Assembly: GCF_030694375.1 (NCBI RefSeq)
Contig: NZ_JAUXYL010000038.1
Location: forward strand, 186,001 to 250,000
Length of the DNA stretch: 64,000 nucleotides
Reading direction: 5' to 3'
Source of the DNA: Algoriphagus sp.
GTDB taxonomy: Bacteria; Bacteroidota; Bacteroidia; Cytophagales; Cyclobacteriaceae
Below, piece by piece: positions 27,632 through 35,751 of the stretch; positions within the stretch are counted from its first letter, which is position 1; every line of letters begins with the position of its first letter. The position numbers and the translations under genes were made by a program. Below the pieces are notes generated by a model. The model searched no databases. It worked only from the letters and a program-made list of their open reading frames with translations, and was not told where the DNA came from.

Positions 27632-28267
27632 ATGGAAAAACCGGTGATCATCCTGGGAGCAAAAGGAATTGCTCATCCCGCACTTGAGATTTTCAACAGC
27701 AATCAAGTCATCGTCTATGGCTTTTTGGATGAGGATCAGAGTCTTTACGGTACGGAGATCAATAATATTCCAATTTTGGGGAATCCCGAGGACGAAGGTT
27801 TCTTAAAGTTGATCGGTAAGAAAACCGAAGCATTTGTCGCAGTGGATGACGTGAAATACCGCAAGTTTCTTGTGGAAATGCTGATCGAAAACCGAAAGGT
27901 CCAGCCTGTAAATGCAATCCATGAGCGTGCTTATGTCTCCACAGATGCTGCTTTGGGTCATGGTAATTTCATCAATGCAAATGTCACGATCGGCGCCGGA
28001 GCAAAAGTAGGAAGCCATTGCATTTTTCACACCGCTGCACTGATTGATCACAAGGCGGTAATTGGTGATTTTGTCCAGATCGGAGCGGGATCGATCGTAA
28101 ATGCAGAGGTGACGATTGAAGAAGGGGCATTTATCGGTTCGGGAGTGACGATAGTGGCTGGAGTGACAATCGGCAAAGGTGCCCGAGTTGGTGCTGGATC
28201 TGTTGTGATTGGCTCAGTAGGAAAAAACGAAACGGTCTTCGGGAATCCGGCAGCGAAGATTAAGTAA
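27632..28267 (+). CDS. NeuD-type hexapeptide-repeat acetyltransferase
   Basis: A 211-residue left-handed beta-helix acetyltransferase of the NeuD/sialic-acid O-acetyltransferase type. An N-terminal Rossmann-like domain (VIILGAKGIAHPALEIF) is followed by hexapeptide repeats from about residue 100 (GHGNFINANVTIGAGAKVG; GAFIGSGVTIVAGVTIGKGA). His at IFHTAALIDHKAVIGD fits the catalytic position. Such enzymes acetylate nucleotide sugars or glycans. TACTTTCG at 27602-27609 is a possible -7 box. No glycan operon surrounds it, so the substrate is open. Confidence 0.85.
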   Translation: MEKPVIILGAKGIAHPALEIFNSNQVIVYGFLDEDQSLYGTEINNIPILGNPEDEGFLKLIGKKTEAFVAVDDVKYRKFLVEMLIENRKVQPVNAIHERAYVSTDAALGHGNFINANVTIGAGAKVGSHCIFHTAALIDHKAVIGDFVQIGAGSIVNAEVTIEEGAFIGSGVTIVAGVTIGKGARVGAGSVVIGSVGKNETVFGNPAAKIK

Positions 28268-28375
28268 ATGGTGAAATGTAAAAAGTGAGTTGTAAGAAGT
28301 AAGAAGAAATAACGAACACCGAATGCTGAATATCGAATGATGAAGTAAAGCATCGTAAACCTGTGCTGAGCAGCT

Positions 28376-28395
28376 TGTCCGCCGCGGCGGATAGT
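28376..28395. repeat. GC-rich palindrome in the gap before trhO
   Basis: TTGTCCGCCGCGGCGGATAG contains the perfect palindrome TCCGCCGCGGCGGA. The 190-bp gap 28268-28456 otherwise holds low-complexity AAAATC text and CCCTG-CCGAAA-CAGGG just before the trhO start. Confidence 0.5.
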
Positions 28396-28456
28396 CGAAG
28401 CATCAAAAATCGTAAATCAAAAATCCCCAACACCCTGCCGAAACAGGGCGCTAGTT

Positions 28457-29467
28457 ATGGAAACAACAACAAACAAACGGTACAGCATCCTGCTGTACTA
28501 TTGCTACGCAAAAATCGAAAACCCCGAAGAATATCGGGAAGAGCATCACCTGTTCTGCGTTGCCAACAACATCCGAGGTCGAATCATCATTTCTGATGAA
28601 GGACTTAATGGAACCGTCTCAGGACTGGTTGAAGATTGCGAAAAGTACATGGCCTATATTCAGGCTGATCCGCGATTTGCAAAAACAGAGTTCAAGATCG
28701 ATTACCACGAGAAACATGCTTTCACCAAGATCCATGTGCGGTACAAGCCTGAAATCGTGCATTCTGCGCTTCGCCACCTGGATCCAAATGTGAAAACCGG
28801 GAAGCATCTTGCACCGGAGGAATTCAAGGCCTTGAAAGATCAGGAAGATGTGGTGATTTTGGATGTTCGCTCAAATTACGAGCATGAACTAGGTCGATTT
28901 AAAAATGCAATCACCCTCGATATCGACAACTTCCGTGATTTTCCTGAGAAAGTAAAAGAGCTCGAGCATCTGAAAAACAAGAAAGTATTGACTTATTGTA
29001 CGGGTGGAATAAAGTGTGAAAAAGCATCTGCATTTCTTTTGGAACAAGGTTTTGAAGACGTGTATCAGCTTCACGGCGGCATTATCAAATACGGAATGGA
29101 GGCAGGAGGCGAAGATTTCGAGGGGAAATGCTACGTCTTTGACAACCGAATCGCGGTAGAGGTCAACAAAGTGAATCCTACCGTAATTTCAAAATGCCAC
29201 GTCTGTGGGACGGCCTCTGACCGGATGGTCAACTGTGCCAATCCAACGTGCAATGAACACCTTGCGATCTGTGAAAAATGCGGTTGGGAAATGGATGGTG
29301 CATGTTCTGTGGAGTGCAAAGAAAACCCGGAAAAGCGTCCATATGACGGAACTGGATATTACCAGAAAAATACCAACGGATACAATCCATATAAAGGACT
29401 TCACCGTATCCCAAGCAAAGAACTAATCCAAAAACTCCATGGAGAATCGACGAATTCCTGCGTCTGA
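28457..29467 (+). CDS. trhO: tRNA uridine-34 hydroxylase (rhodanese family)
   Basis: A 336-residue TrhO/YceA protein, which makes 5-hydroxyuridine at the wobble position of tRNA. The N-terminal domain has RGRIIISDEGLNGTVSG; the central rhodanese domain has the catalytic Cys181 in LTYCTGGIKCEKASAFL. The C-terminal tail carries a Cys cluster (CHVCG, CANPTC, CEKCGWEMDGAC) that could bind zinc. The ATG at 28457 gives the family's full length. The 3' end overlaps the next gene's start by 29 nt, so the two are translated from one mRNA. Confidence 0.9.
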   Translation: METTTNKRYSILLYYCYAKIENPEEYREEHHLFCVANNIRGRIIISDEGLNGTVSGLVEDCEKYMAYIQADPRFAKTEFKIDYHEKHAFTKIHVRYKPEIVHSALRHLDPNVKTGKHLAPEEFKALKDQEDVVILDVRSNYEHELGRFKNAITLDIDNFRDFPEKVKELEHLKNKKVLTYCTGGIKCEKASAFLLEQGFEDVYQLHGGIIKYGMEAGGEDFEGKCYVFDNRIAVEVNKVNPTVISKCHVCGTASDRMVNCANPTCNEHLAICEKCGWEMDGACSVECKENPEKRPYDGTGYYQKNTNGYNPYKGLHRIPSKELIQKLHGESTNSCV

Positions 29468-30302
29468 ACTGATCATTAATTCGGACGGAAGCATTTATCA
29501 TTTACATCTGAAGCCAGAACAACTGGCTTCACTTGTTTTTACAGTAGGGGATCCTGATCGGGTGGCCTTGGTTTCCAGATATTTTGATCGGGTTGACTTC
29601 AAAATCAATAAGCGGGAATTTGTCACGCATACTGGTTGGTTGAATGGAAATCGAGTGACAGTCATGAGTACCGGAATGGGTACAGACAATATCGAAATTC
29701 TGATGACTGAGCTCGATGCCTTGGTCAATGTGGACTTACAGACCCGAGAGATCAAGCCTGAAAAAAAGAGTTTGCAGATTGTACGTTTGGGGACCTCTGG
29801 CAGTATGCAGTCTGATATTCCTGTTGGATCGCTGTTGGCTTCGGAGATTGGTGTAGGCATGGATACCTTGATGGTTTACTATCCGGAGTTGGCTGGAAAT
29901 CAAAGCTTGGCAAAGGCTATTCAGGTGGAGTTAGGCCTTTCATTTCTACCCTATCAAGCTCCTGCTTCGGTTAGTCTTATTGAAAAGCTTGACCAAAACT
30001 TTGTCAAAGGCGTGACCTTGACTTGTCCCGGTTTCTATGCTCCTCAGGGTCGGGAAGTCCGACTGAAGCCACGATTTGATCAAATGATCGAGCGCCTTTC
30101 TGCCCTAAGAATTGAAGATAAAACACTGACCAATTTCGAAATGGAGACGGCAGGTTATTATGCGATGGGTGAATTGCTCGGGCATCAAATGCTGAGTTTG
30201 AATGCCATTGTAGCAAATCGCCCGTTGAAACAATTTGATCCCGAAGCGGATAAAACAGTGGACCGATTGATTCAACTAGCTCTTGGCGCATTCACAAAAT
30301 GA
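29439..30302 (+). CDS. Nucleoside phosphorylase, uridine phosphorylase-like
   Basis: A 287-residue enzyme of the PNP/UDP phosphorylase fold that splits a nucleoside with phosphate in pyrimidine salvage. FTVGDPDRVALVSRYFD is the phosphate-binding start, STGMGTDNIEILMTEL the second loop, IVRLGTSGSMQSDIPVG the third, and FEMETAGYYAMGELLGH carries the ribose-binding Glu-Met-Glu. Its ATG lies 29 nt inside trhO and its stop shares ATGA with the next gene's ATG at 30299. Uridine is the probable substrate from family resemblance. Confidence 0.87.
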   Translation: MENRRIPASELIINSDGSIYHLHLKPEQLASLVFTVGDPDRVALVSRYFDRVDFKINKREFVTHTGWLNGNRVTVMSTGMGTDNIEILMTELDALVNVDLQTREIKPEKKSLQIVRLGTSGSMQSDIPVGSLLASEIGVGMDTLMVYYPELAGNQSLAKAIQVELGLSFLPYQAPASVSLIEKLDQNFVKGVTLTCPGFYAPQGREVRLKPRFDQMIERLSALRIEDKTLTNFEMETAGYYAMGELLGHQMLSLNAIVANRPLKQFDPEADKTVDRLIQLALGAFTK

Positions 30303-31014
30303 GTTTGCTGACAGAGCAAATTTTTGAATCGCTAAAGGATAAAACTATTCCTGAAAAGGCTGCATTTTGCCTAAATTCTTTAAAGCTTTTCAGGGTGGCT
30401 ATGGGGAAGGAGATCAGTTTTTGGGAGTGATCGTGCCTGATCAGCGAAAAATTGCCAAAGCGTGCTACAAAGAAATTTCATTGGATGAAATTTCGGATTT
30501 GCTTAAAAATCCCTTTCATGAGGTTCGGTTGACTGCATTAATGATGCTGGTTTATCGCTTTGAAAAACTGAAATCTGAAGAAGAGCAAAAGAAAATCGTA
30601 GATTTTTACCTTGATCATCTCCAGTTTATAAATAATTGGGACTTGGTGGATAGCTCCTGTTTTCAGATTTTGGGAGCTTTTTATCATGAGAAAGACAAAT
30701 CCCTTTTCTCTGAATTGGCAGCTTCTGGACACCTATGGAGGCAACGAATTGCAATGATCAGCAGCTATTTTTGGATCAAAAAAGGAAAGTTTGTAGATGC
30801 CTTGGCTTTGGCCGAAAAGCTCAAAAACCATCAACATGACCTGATTCACAAAGCAGTGGGTTGGATGCTGCGTGAAATTGGTAAAAGGGATTTTGACACT
30901 GAGTTTGACTTCCTGAAGAAACATTACCAATCCATGCCTAGGACGGCCTTACGTTATGCTATTGAGAAGTTTCCGGAGGAGTTACGGCAAGATTTTTTGA
31001 AGGGAGATATTTAG
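30299..31014 (+). CDS. DNA alkylation repair protein (AlkD-like), apparent -1 frameshift
   Basis: An AlkD/HEAT-repeat DNA glycosylase-like protein that would excise alkylated bases. The family start MSLLTEQIFESLKDKTIPEK begins at ATG 30299, overlapping the upstream stop (ATGA), but that frame ends near 30430. The rest (PKFFKAFQGGYGEGDQFLGV, VIVPDQRKIAK, NNWDLVDSS) continues in another frame. One extra T in the run GCATTTTGCC (30362-30370) would join EKAAF to LPKFF, just as in relatives. As written, only a TTG start at 30367 gives an uninterrupted reading frame of 215 residues without the N-terminal helix. It is a sequencing slip, a fresh pseudogene or, less likely, recoding. Confidence 0.78.
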
Positions 31015-31209
31015 AAATACAATTGAAATAAACTCCGCTTCGCTCCGTGAAATAATGTTGAAATATAGGTTCTTGGGTTGCGGGTAATGTTTACTCAAAG
31101 ATTTGGCTCACCAAAATGGACAAACCTCGAATCACCTGTGAAACACTAATTATTATTTCGCCTGACGAAGGAAGGCTTATTTCCACCGCATTTCCACTGT
31201 ATTTCACTT

Positions 31210-33126
31210 TTATTCTATCCCATCCAATTCACTCAATTCCAGCCAAACCAACTCCAATTCCTCCATTTCGGAATCGATCGCCTGAAGCCTATTTGACCAA
31301 GCCATCAGCTGATCGACTTCGGGAGCACCGGCAGAAATCTGATCGGTTAGCTTAGCCTTCTCAGCTTCCAACTTTGCAATGGATTCTGTCACCTTTTTGA
31401 ATTCCTGCTTTTGCTTAAAACTCGCTTTTATTTTCGGAGCAGATTCTTGTTTCTCGATTGTTGTCTCTTTTATCTCGCTTTTGGTTAGAGGAGTCTTGAT
31501 ACTTATGACTTGATTCTTGATACTATTTTCGTTCTCTTTCTCCCACTCCCTGAAATCCGTATAATTCCCCGGAAAATCTCGGATCACCCCTTCACCCTCA
31601 AATACAAACAAGTGCTCGACCAAGCGATCCATGAAATACCGGTCGTGAGAAACGATGATCAGACAGCCAGGAAAAGTGTCCAAGAATTCCTCCAAGATGT
31701 TCAAAGTCATCAGATCCAGATCATTCGTAGGTTCATCGAGAATCAGGAAGTTCGGATTCTTGATCAGTACCATCAGCAGTTGAAGCCTTCTGCGCTCCCC
31801 GCCGCTCATTTTGGCGATTGGCGTAAACTGTTGCTTGGGAGGAAATCCAAATTGCGTCAAAAACTGACTTACCGTGATCGTCTGACCTTTGTCCAAAGTC
31901 ACAATTTCTGCCACTTCTTTGACCACATCGATCAGGCGTTTTTCCTCGTCAAATCGATCTTCTTCCTGACGGTAATAGCCATAAGCCGTCGTTTGACCCA
32001 CAGAGATTTTACCTGAATCGGGTTGATTCAAGCCTGTGATCATTTGGAGAAACGTAGTCTTTCCCGCACCATTTGGTCCTACGATTCCGACCCGATCTTT
32101 CTTTTTGAAGACGTATGAAAAGTCCTTAACTAATGTTTTTTCTCCGTAAGCTTTAGAGATTTTGTCGATTTCCAGAATCTTATTTCCAAGTCTTTGAGTT
32201 GATACTGTAAGCTCAATATCTCGCTCTTCTCGCTTGGCGAAGGCTTTTTCTTTGGTTTCCTCAAATGCTTCCACACGGTATTTGGCCTTGGTGCCACGGG
32301 CTTTGGGTTGACGACGAATCCAGTCCAATTCCTTCTTGTAAAGGCTTTTGGCTTTTTCAAGTTCCACGTCTTCGTTTTGCATCCGCTCGGCCTTTTTGTC
32401 CAAAAAGTAGCCGTAGTTGCCTTGATATCGGTGAATTTTGCCTTGATCGAGTTCGAGGATTTCATTGGTCACTTTCTCCAAAAAGTAGCGGTCGTGCGTC
32501 ACCATGAAAAGAGAAAGGTTGGCTTTTGCCAAATAATCCTCCAGCCACTCAATCGTCTCTAAATCCAGGTGGTTGGTAGGTTCGTCGAGGAGAAGCAAGT
32601 CAGGTTTCTCAAGGATCGCTTTCGCCAAAGCCACCCGCTTACGCTGTCCACCGGAGAGCGTGCCAACCGGCAAATCGGTATCATGCAATCCGAGTTTTCC
32701 CAAAACCTCCTTTACCTGATATTCAAAATCCCAAGCTTGGAAAGCATCCATTTTTTCAAAAAGATCAGACATCTTATCTGAGTTGTCAATTCCTCGCTCT
32801 GAGTCCAAAAGTGCCTTGTGATAATCCTCGATCACCTTCAGGATTTCGCTGTTGCTTTGGTCAAAGATAGTTTGGTAGATGCTTAGGGAACCTTCAAAGA
32901 CTGGGTTTTGGTGGACGTAGGCGATTTTTACAGATTGATTTTTACCAACTTCACCGGTATCGGCGATTTCCTGACCCATGATGATCTTCATCAGAGTGGA
33001 CTTTCCTGCGCCGTTGATGCCGACAAGTGCTATTTTTTGTCCTTGGGAAATTCCGAAGGATATATTTGAAAAAAGCTTCCGTTCCCCGAAAGCCTTACTG
33101 AGATTCTCAACTGAAAGGTAATTCAT
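31210..33126 (-). CDS. ABC-F family ATPase, Uup-like
   Basis: A 638-residue cytosolic ABC-F protein with two ATP-binding cassettes and no membrane domain. Walker A motifs are GINGAGKST (about 36) and GPNGAGKTT (about 350); the signature motifs are TLSGGQRKRVALA and MSGGERRRLQLL; the linker between them is long and charged. The C-terminal coiled coil (EFKKVTESIAKLEAEKAKL) places it with Uup rather than EttA. Such proteins act on ribosomes or, for Uup, on branched DNA intermediates. TACTTTTG ends 4 nt before the ATG, suggesting a leaderless mRNA. Confidence 0.92.
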   Translation of the reverse strand: MNYLSVENLSKAFGERKLFSNISFGISQGQKIALVGINGAGKSTLMKIIMGQEIADTGEVGKNQSVKIAYVHQNPVFEGSLSIYQTIFDQSNSEILKVIEDYHKALLDSERGIDNSDKMSDLFEKMDAFQAWDFEYQVKEVLGKLGLHDTDLPVGTLSGGQRKRVALAKAILEKPDLLLLDEPTNHLDLETIEWLEDYLAKANLSLFMVTHDRYFLEKVTNEILELDQGKIHRYQGNYGYFLDKKAERMQNEDVELEKAKSLYKKELDWIRRQPKARGTKAKYRVEAFEETKEKAFAKREERDIELTVSTQRLGNKILEIDKISKAYGEKTLVKDFSYVFKKKDRVGIVGPNGAGKTTFLQMITGLNQPDSGKISVGQTTAYGYYRQEEDRFDEEKRLIDVVKEVAEIVTLDKGQTITVSQFLTQFGFPPKQQFTPIAKMSGGERRRLQLLMVLIKNPNFLILDEPTNDLDLMTLNILEEFLDTFPGCLIIVSHDRYFMDRLVEHLFVFEGEGVIRDFPGNYTDFREWEKENENSIKNQVISIKTPLTKSEIKETTIEKQESAPKIKASFKQKQEFKKVTESIAKLEAEKAKLTDQISAGAPEVDQLMAWSNRLQAIDSEMEELELVWLELSELDGIE

Positions 33127-33130
33127 GGGG

Positions 33131-33138
33131 CAAAAGTA
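33131..33138 (-). promoter_or_regulatory. -7 box directly before the ABC-F gene
   Basis: TACTTTTG on the minus strand, exact TAnnTTTG, separated from the ATG by 4 nt. Confidence 0.6.
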
Positions 33139-33269
33139 AGGGAAAGAAAGCAGGCAAAAATGTGTAATTCAATATTCTTGCCTTGTCCGGCTTAGATTAC
33201 ATATTTAAACGGCTCAAATCTTACTTTTTTTCTAGACGTGCTTTTGTTTTTTTTGTTTGAGCCTAGATA

Positions 33270-34403
33270 TTAATCTAACTCTGCTAAATCTATTCTCTCA
33301 AATTGGAATAAATCTTCATGGGCATTGCGGTTTTCGGGATTATTGATGGAGATATACAAACCTTCTTTGGTTATGAAAGAATTGTTTGGGAAATAGATCC
33401 CACCTTCAAAATAGCTTTCGGTCAACATTTTTAATTCATTGTCAAATACCTGAATTACAAAAGGGCCTGGGTTTTCTCGAAGTAGGCTAAGGTCTTCTTC
33501 CGTCTTGATAGCCAAAGTTGGATAGGCAAATCGATAATATACTTCTCTGAAAGGATCATAAACTAACGATTCATATCGCGAGGAGGCTGTAAGATACTTT
33601 TGTGTGTCAAGGCGCTCTCCAGCTACCGGGAATAAAGGAAGAGACTCATCTAAAAATTGGCTTTGTCCATCAAAGATCTCTAAAGTCCCATCTTGGTTTT
33701 GCTTGAATACTCGGTGATCTCCAAAAAGTGAAAAGACGGTGAAATCGGGCTGAAATACCAAACTAGGCTCAAAATGCTTTAAACCTTTACTCAGATATCC
33801 TTCAGGGTAATTTAATTTACCAAGCTCAATGTTTCCATTAGTTAAATCTATGCTATATGCCATCTTAGAAATTTTCAATTTTTCCTCAGTCATTGCCTTA
33901 TAGTTTCCTTGTATATGAGTTTTGACCAACAATTTATTATTCCTTATCAAAGGAGGACTTAAAAAATATGTGTTGTGGACAAATGCATTAGTATATATAT
34001 ATGGATTTTTATACTCAATTCGGTTGTTAATTTTGCCATTAAAATCTGTCAAAGTAATTAAATTAGAAATTTGAGGATATAAAAAAATACTGTCAAGGCT
34101 TTTGACTTGAATACCGAATAGGGCACCTACTCCCTGTGGTCCTTCGTAAGGAAAAAATATTTCTTTTTCAAGTTTCTGAGACTGTATTCCATAAAACTGA
34201 AGAGAGTTAACCTTCCAATTTACATTAATGAGATAATTTTCAAAGCTGACAAGTCCCGTGCTGATATTTGAGGTAGTGGAGTCAATAGGGAATGAAAGAA
34301 TTGATTGACTGGGGATTAGCGTGAAGGAATTATTTTTTCTATCTGCAATGTTACAAGATACAGATAGGAGGAAGATCAAAACAAGGAAATTAAACGTTTT
34401 CAT
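33270..34403 (-). CDS. DUF4221-like propeller lipoprotein (locus 3)
   Basis: A 377-residue lipoprotein: signal peptide MKTFNFLVLIFLLSVSC with acylated Cys17, then beta-rich repeats. Blocks such as YESLVYDPFREVYYRFAYP and FVIQVFDNELKMLTESYF match the DUF4221-type propeller lipoproteins of Bacteroidota. ATG 34403 is preferred to one 36 nt upstream because it starts the signal peptide. It lies 230 bp downstream of a Cys-rich secreted peptide gene, with a hairpin between them. This repeats the order of the two other loci, though here the genes are not overlapping. AT-rich compared with its neighbours. Ligand unknown. Confidence 0.7.
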   Translation of the reverse strand: MKTFNFLVLIFLLSVSCNIADRKNNSFTLIPSQSILSFPIDSTTSNISTGLVSFENYLINVNWKVNSLQFYGIQSQKLEKEIFFPYEGPQGVGALFGIQVKSLDSIFLYPQISNLITLTDFNGKINNRIEYKNPYIYTNAFVHNTYFLSPPLIRNNKLLVKTHIQGNYKAMTEEKLKISKMAYSIDLTNGNIELGKLNYPEGYLSKGLKHFEPSLVFQPDFTVFSLFGDHRVFKQNQDGTLEIFDGQSQFLDESLPLFPVAGERLDTQKYLTASSRYESLVYDPFREVYYRFAYPTLAIKTEEDLSLLRENPGPFVIQVFDNELKMLTESYFEGGIYFPNNSFITKEGLYISINNPENRNAHEDLFQFERIDLAELD

Positions 34404-34599
34404 AATTAATATATTAGATAAAATTAAAGGCTCTACCAAGAATTAAAATGAAGAACATAATGCTTAGGTTTTAACACATGTGATTTATGCTTCATAAGAC
34501 TTTGGAAATCAAAGAAAAATTTCTACTTAAAATGTGCATATTTTCAATTTTAGCAGCGCTTATTTATATGTTCCACTAAACTAATGGTAAAATTAAATG

Positions 34600-34630
34600 A
34601 AAAGGGGTAAGATTCTTTTACCCCTTTTTT
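34600..34630. terminator. Bidirectional hairpin after the locus-3 peptide gene
   Basis: AAAAGGGGTAA (34600-34610) and TTACCCCTTTT (34618-34628) form an 11-bp stem with T/A tracts on both sides. On the minus strand it comes right after the peptide stop, so it would reduce transcription into the propeller gene. Confidence 0.75.
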
Positions 34631-34633
34631 AAA

Positions 34634-34837
34634 TTAATCGCCAACCTCTGGTTCGCAAGAATCATCCGCCTCACAAGGCGGTGGCGGACAAGTTTGGTTA
34701 ACACAATTTTCCCACCCTTGCGTCTCACATATCGCTGTCGGGTAGTAAGCCTCAAAGCAAGCTGCATTAGCGCTGGAGATGGATATAGCCCCAAACATCA
34801 GGCTAAATAAAAAAAAACCTAAAATTAACTTTTTCAG
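34634..34837 (-). CDS. Small secreted Cys-rich peptide (locus 3), start codon uncertain
   Basis: A 67-residue reading frame I found by translating the minus strand. KKLILGFFLFSLMFGAISI followed by SSANA is a good signal peptide; the mature part has six cysteines (ACFEAYY, AICETQ, ENCVNQTC, PPPPCEAD, DSCEPE). No ATG, GTG or TTG lies ahead of the signal peptide in frame: the codon before KKL is CTG (34835-34837). The first ATG (34798) would delete half the signal peptide. So either CTG is the start, or a base is misread. Gene order with the downstream propeller lipoprotein matches loci 1 and 2. Confidence 0.6.
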   Translation of the reverse strand: MKKLILGFFLFSLMFGAISISSANAACFEAYYPTAICETQGWENCVNQTCPPPPCEADDSCEPEVGD

Positions 34838-34913
34838 AGTTTTAAAATTTTGAAAATAATGGAATACCCCTTGGCCAAGAGCAATTAGTCACCCGACTAA
34901 CTACTTCGAACAT

Positions 34914-34931
34914 ATTATTATTATTATTATT
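34914..34931 (+). repeat. ATT trinucleotide repeat
   Basis: Six ATT units in tandem upstream of the locus-3 peptide gene. A 6-bp-arm hairpin (TTAGTC-ACCC-GACTAA, 34885-34900) lies between it and that gene. Confidence 0.7.
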
Positions 34932-34974
34932 GACCAAATATTCAGGTAAAAAAAATCACGTAAATCCCTAAAAA

Positions 34975-34990
34975 TACCCTATATAGGGTA
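34975..34990. promoter_or_regulatory. 16-bp perfect palindrome, candidate operator
   Basis: TACCCTATATAGGGTA, centred between the divergent peptide gene (minus) and the deformylase-like gene at 35015 (plus), 24 nt before the latter's ATG. The size and symmetry fit a dimeric repressor site. Confidence 0.5.
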
Positions 34991-35014
34991 TGGATTGCTA
35001 ACTAATTAGGTGAA

Positions 35015-35500
35015 ATGAAAACCATCCACGATATCCTCAAACTCGGTGATCCGAGACTTTATGAACGATGCGAACCTGTACTTGAATCTGAATTACCACT
35101 GGTTCCGGATTGGACTCAGCAACTCCACGAAGCGATGGAGGATATCCGCAGGGTTTATCAATTTGGAAGAGGAATAGCCGCACCGCAGTTGGGCATCATG
35201 AAGCGGATGATTTACCTGAATCTTGATCGGCCTTATATCATTTTGAATCCGGAGTTGAAGGACTTGAGTGAAGGAAAATTCGAGTTGTGGGATGACTGCA
35301 TGAGCTTTCCCAATCTTCTGGTCAAAGTGAAACGGCATCAAAGTTTGACGCTGGAATATCTGGACGAAAATTGGGAGAAGCAGAGTTGGACAGTGGATGG
35401 TGCAATTTCAGAATTGATTCAGCACGAATTTGATCACTTAGACGGGATTCTGTGTACGATGCGGGCGATTGATGAGAAATCTTTCCGGTGGAAGGAATAG
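35015..35500 (+). CDS. Divergent peptide deformylase-like protein
   Basis: A 161-residue protein of the peptide deformylase family, a metal hydrolase that removes the formyl group from new proteins. Motif 1 is intact (GIAAPQLG, residues 53-60) and motif 3 is HEFDH (His137, Glu138, His141). Motif 2, normally EGCLS, is DDCMS with the metal Cys95 kept. The residues that bind metal are all there, but the family's Glu-Gly is lost, so it may be a second, specialised copy. A perfect 16-bp palindrome lies 24 nt before the start. Whether a canonical def exists elsewhere cannot be seen here. Confidence 0.8.
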   Translation: MKTIHDILKLGDPRLYERCEPVLESELPLVPDWTQQLHEAMEDIRRVYQFGRGIAAPQLGIMKRMIYLNLDRPYIILNPELKDLSEGKFELWDDCMSFPNLLVKVKRHQSLTLEYLDENWEKQSWTVDGAISELIQHEFDHLDGILCTMRAIDEKSFRWKE

Positions 35501-35544
35501 GGGATATAAAGTGGAATTATAGGGTATAGCTTTTTTCAGTTTCC

Positions 35545-35735
35545 CGCAGACCTGACTGCCGTCAGGCAAGTTTTCCGCAGAAAAATCTACAGATTTCCAC
35601 AGATTATTTCAATAAGTTTTTATAACTCCAATGGAATCTGCGTAAATCAGCGATTCAGATCTCCGCAAATCAGCGGGAGATATTATCTCGCGAAGCCTAT
35701 CTCACAGAGTATATTTCGCAAAGCATATCTTCACT
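35545..35735. repeat. Dispersed intergenic repeats
   Basis: The stretch has CTGACTGCCGTCAGGCAAG (partly palindromic), AATCTGCGTAAATCAGCG and CGCAAATCAGCGGGAG (related to each other), and two CGCRAAGC-TATCTC motifs also seen at 1983-1998. These are common intergenic text in Bacteroidota and do not look like genes. Confidence 0.45.
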
Positions 35736-35739
35736 TTAT

Positions 35740-35747
35740 TATCTTTG
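35740..35747 (+). promoter_or_regulatory. -7 box directly before the PLP dehydratase gene
   Basis: TATCTTTG, exact TAnnTTTG, 4 nt before the ATG at 35752; transcription should start at or beside the ATG. Confidence 0.65.
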
Positions 35748-35751
35748 ATTT

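Noticed and set aside
31015..31209. Possible gene between the AlkD-like gene and ABC-F
   Set aside because: The 195 bp contain only repeat-like text (CTCCGCTTCGCTCCGTGAAA) and a short frame that continues antisense into the ABC-F gene.
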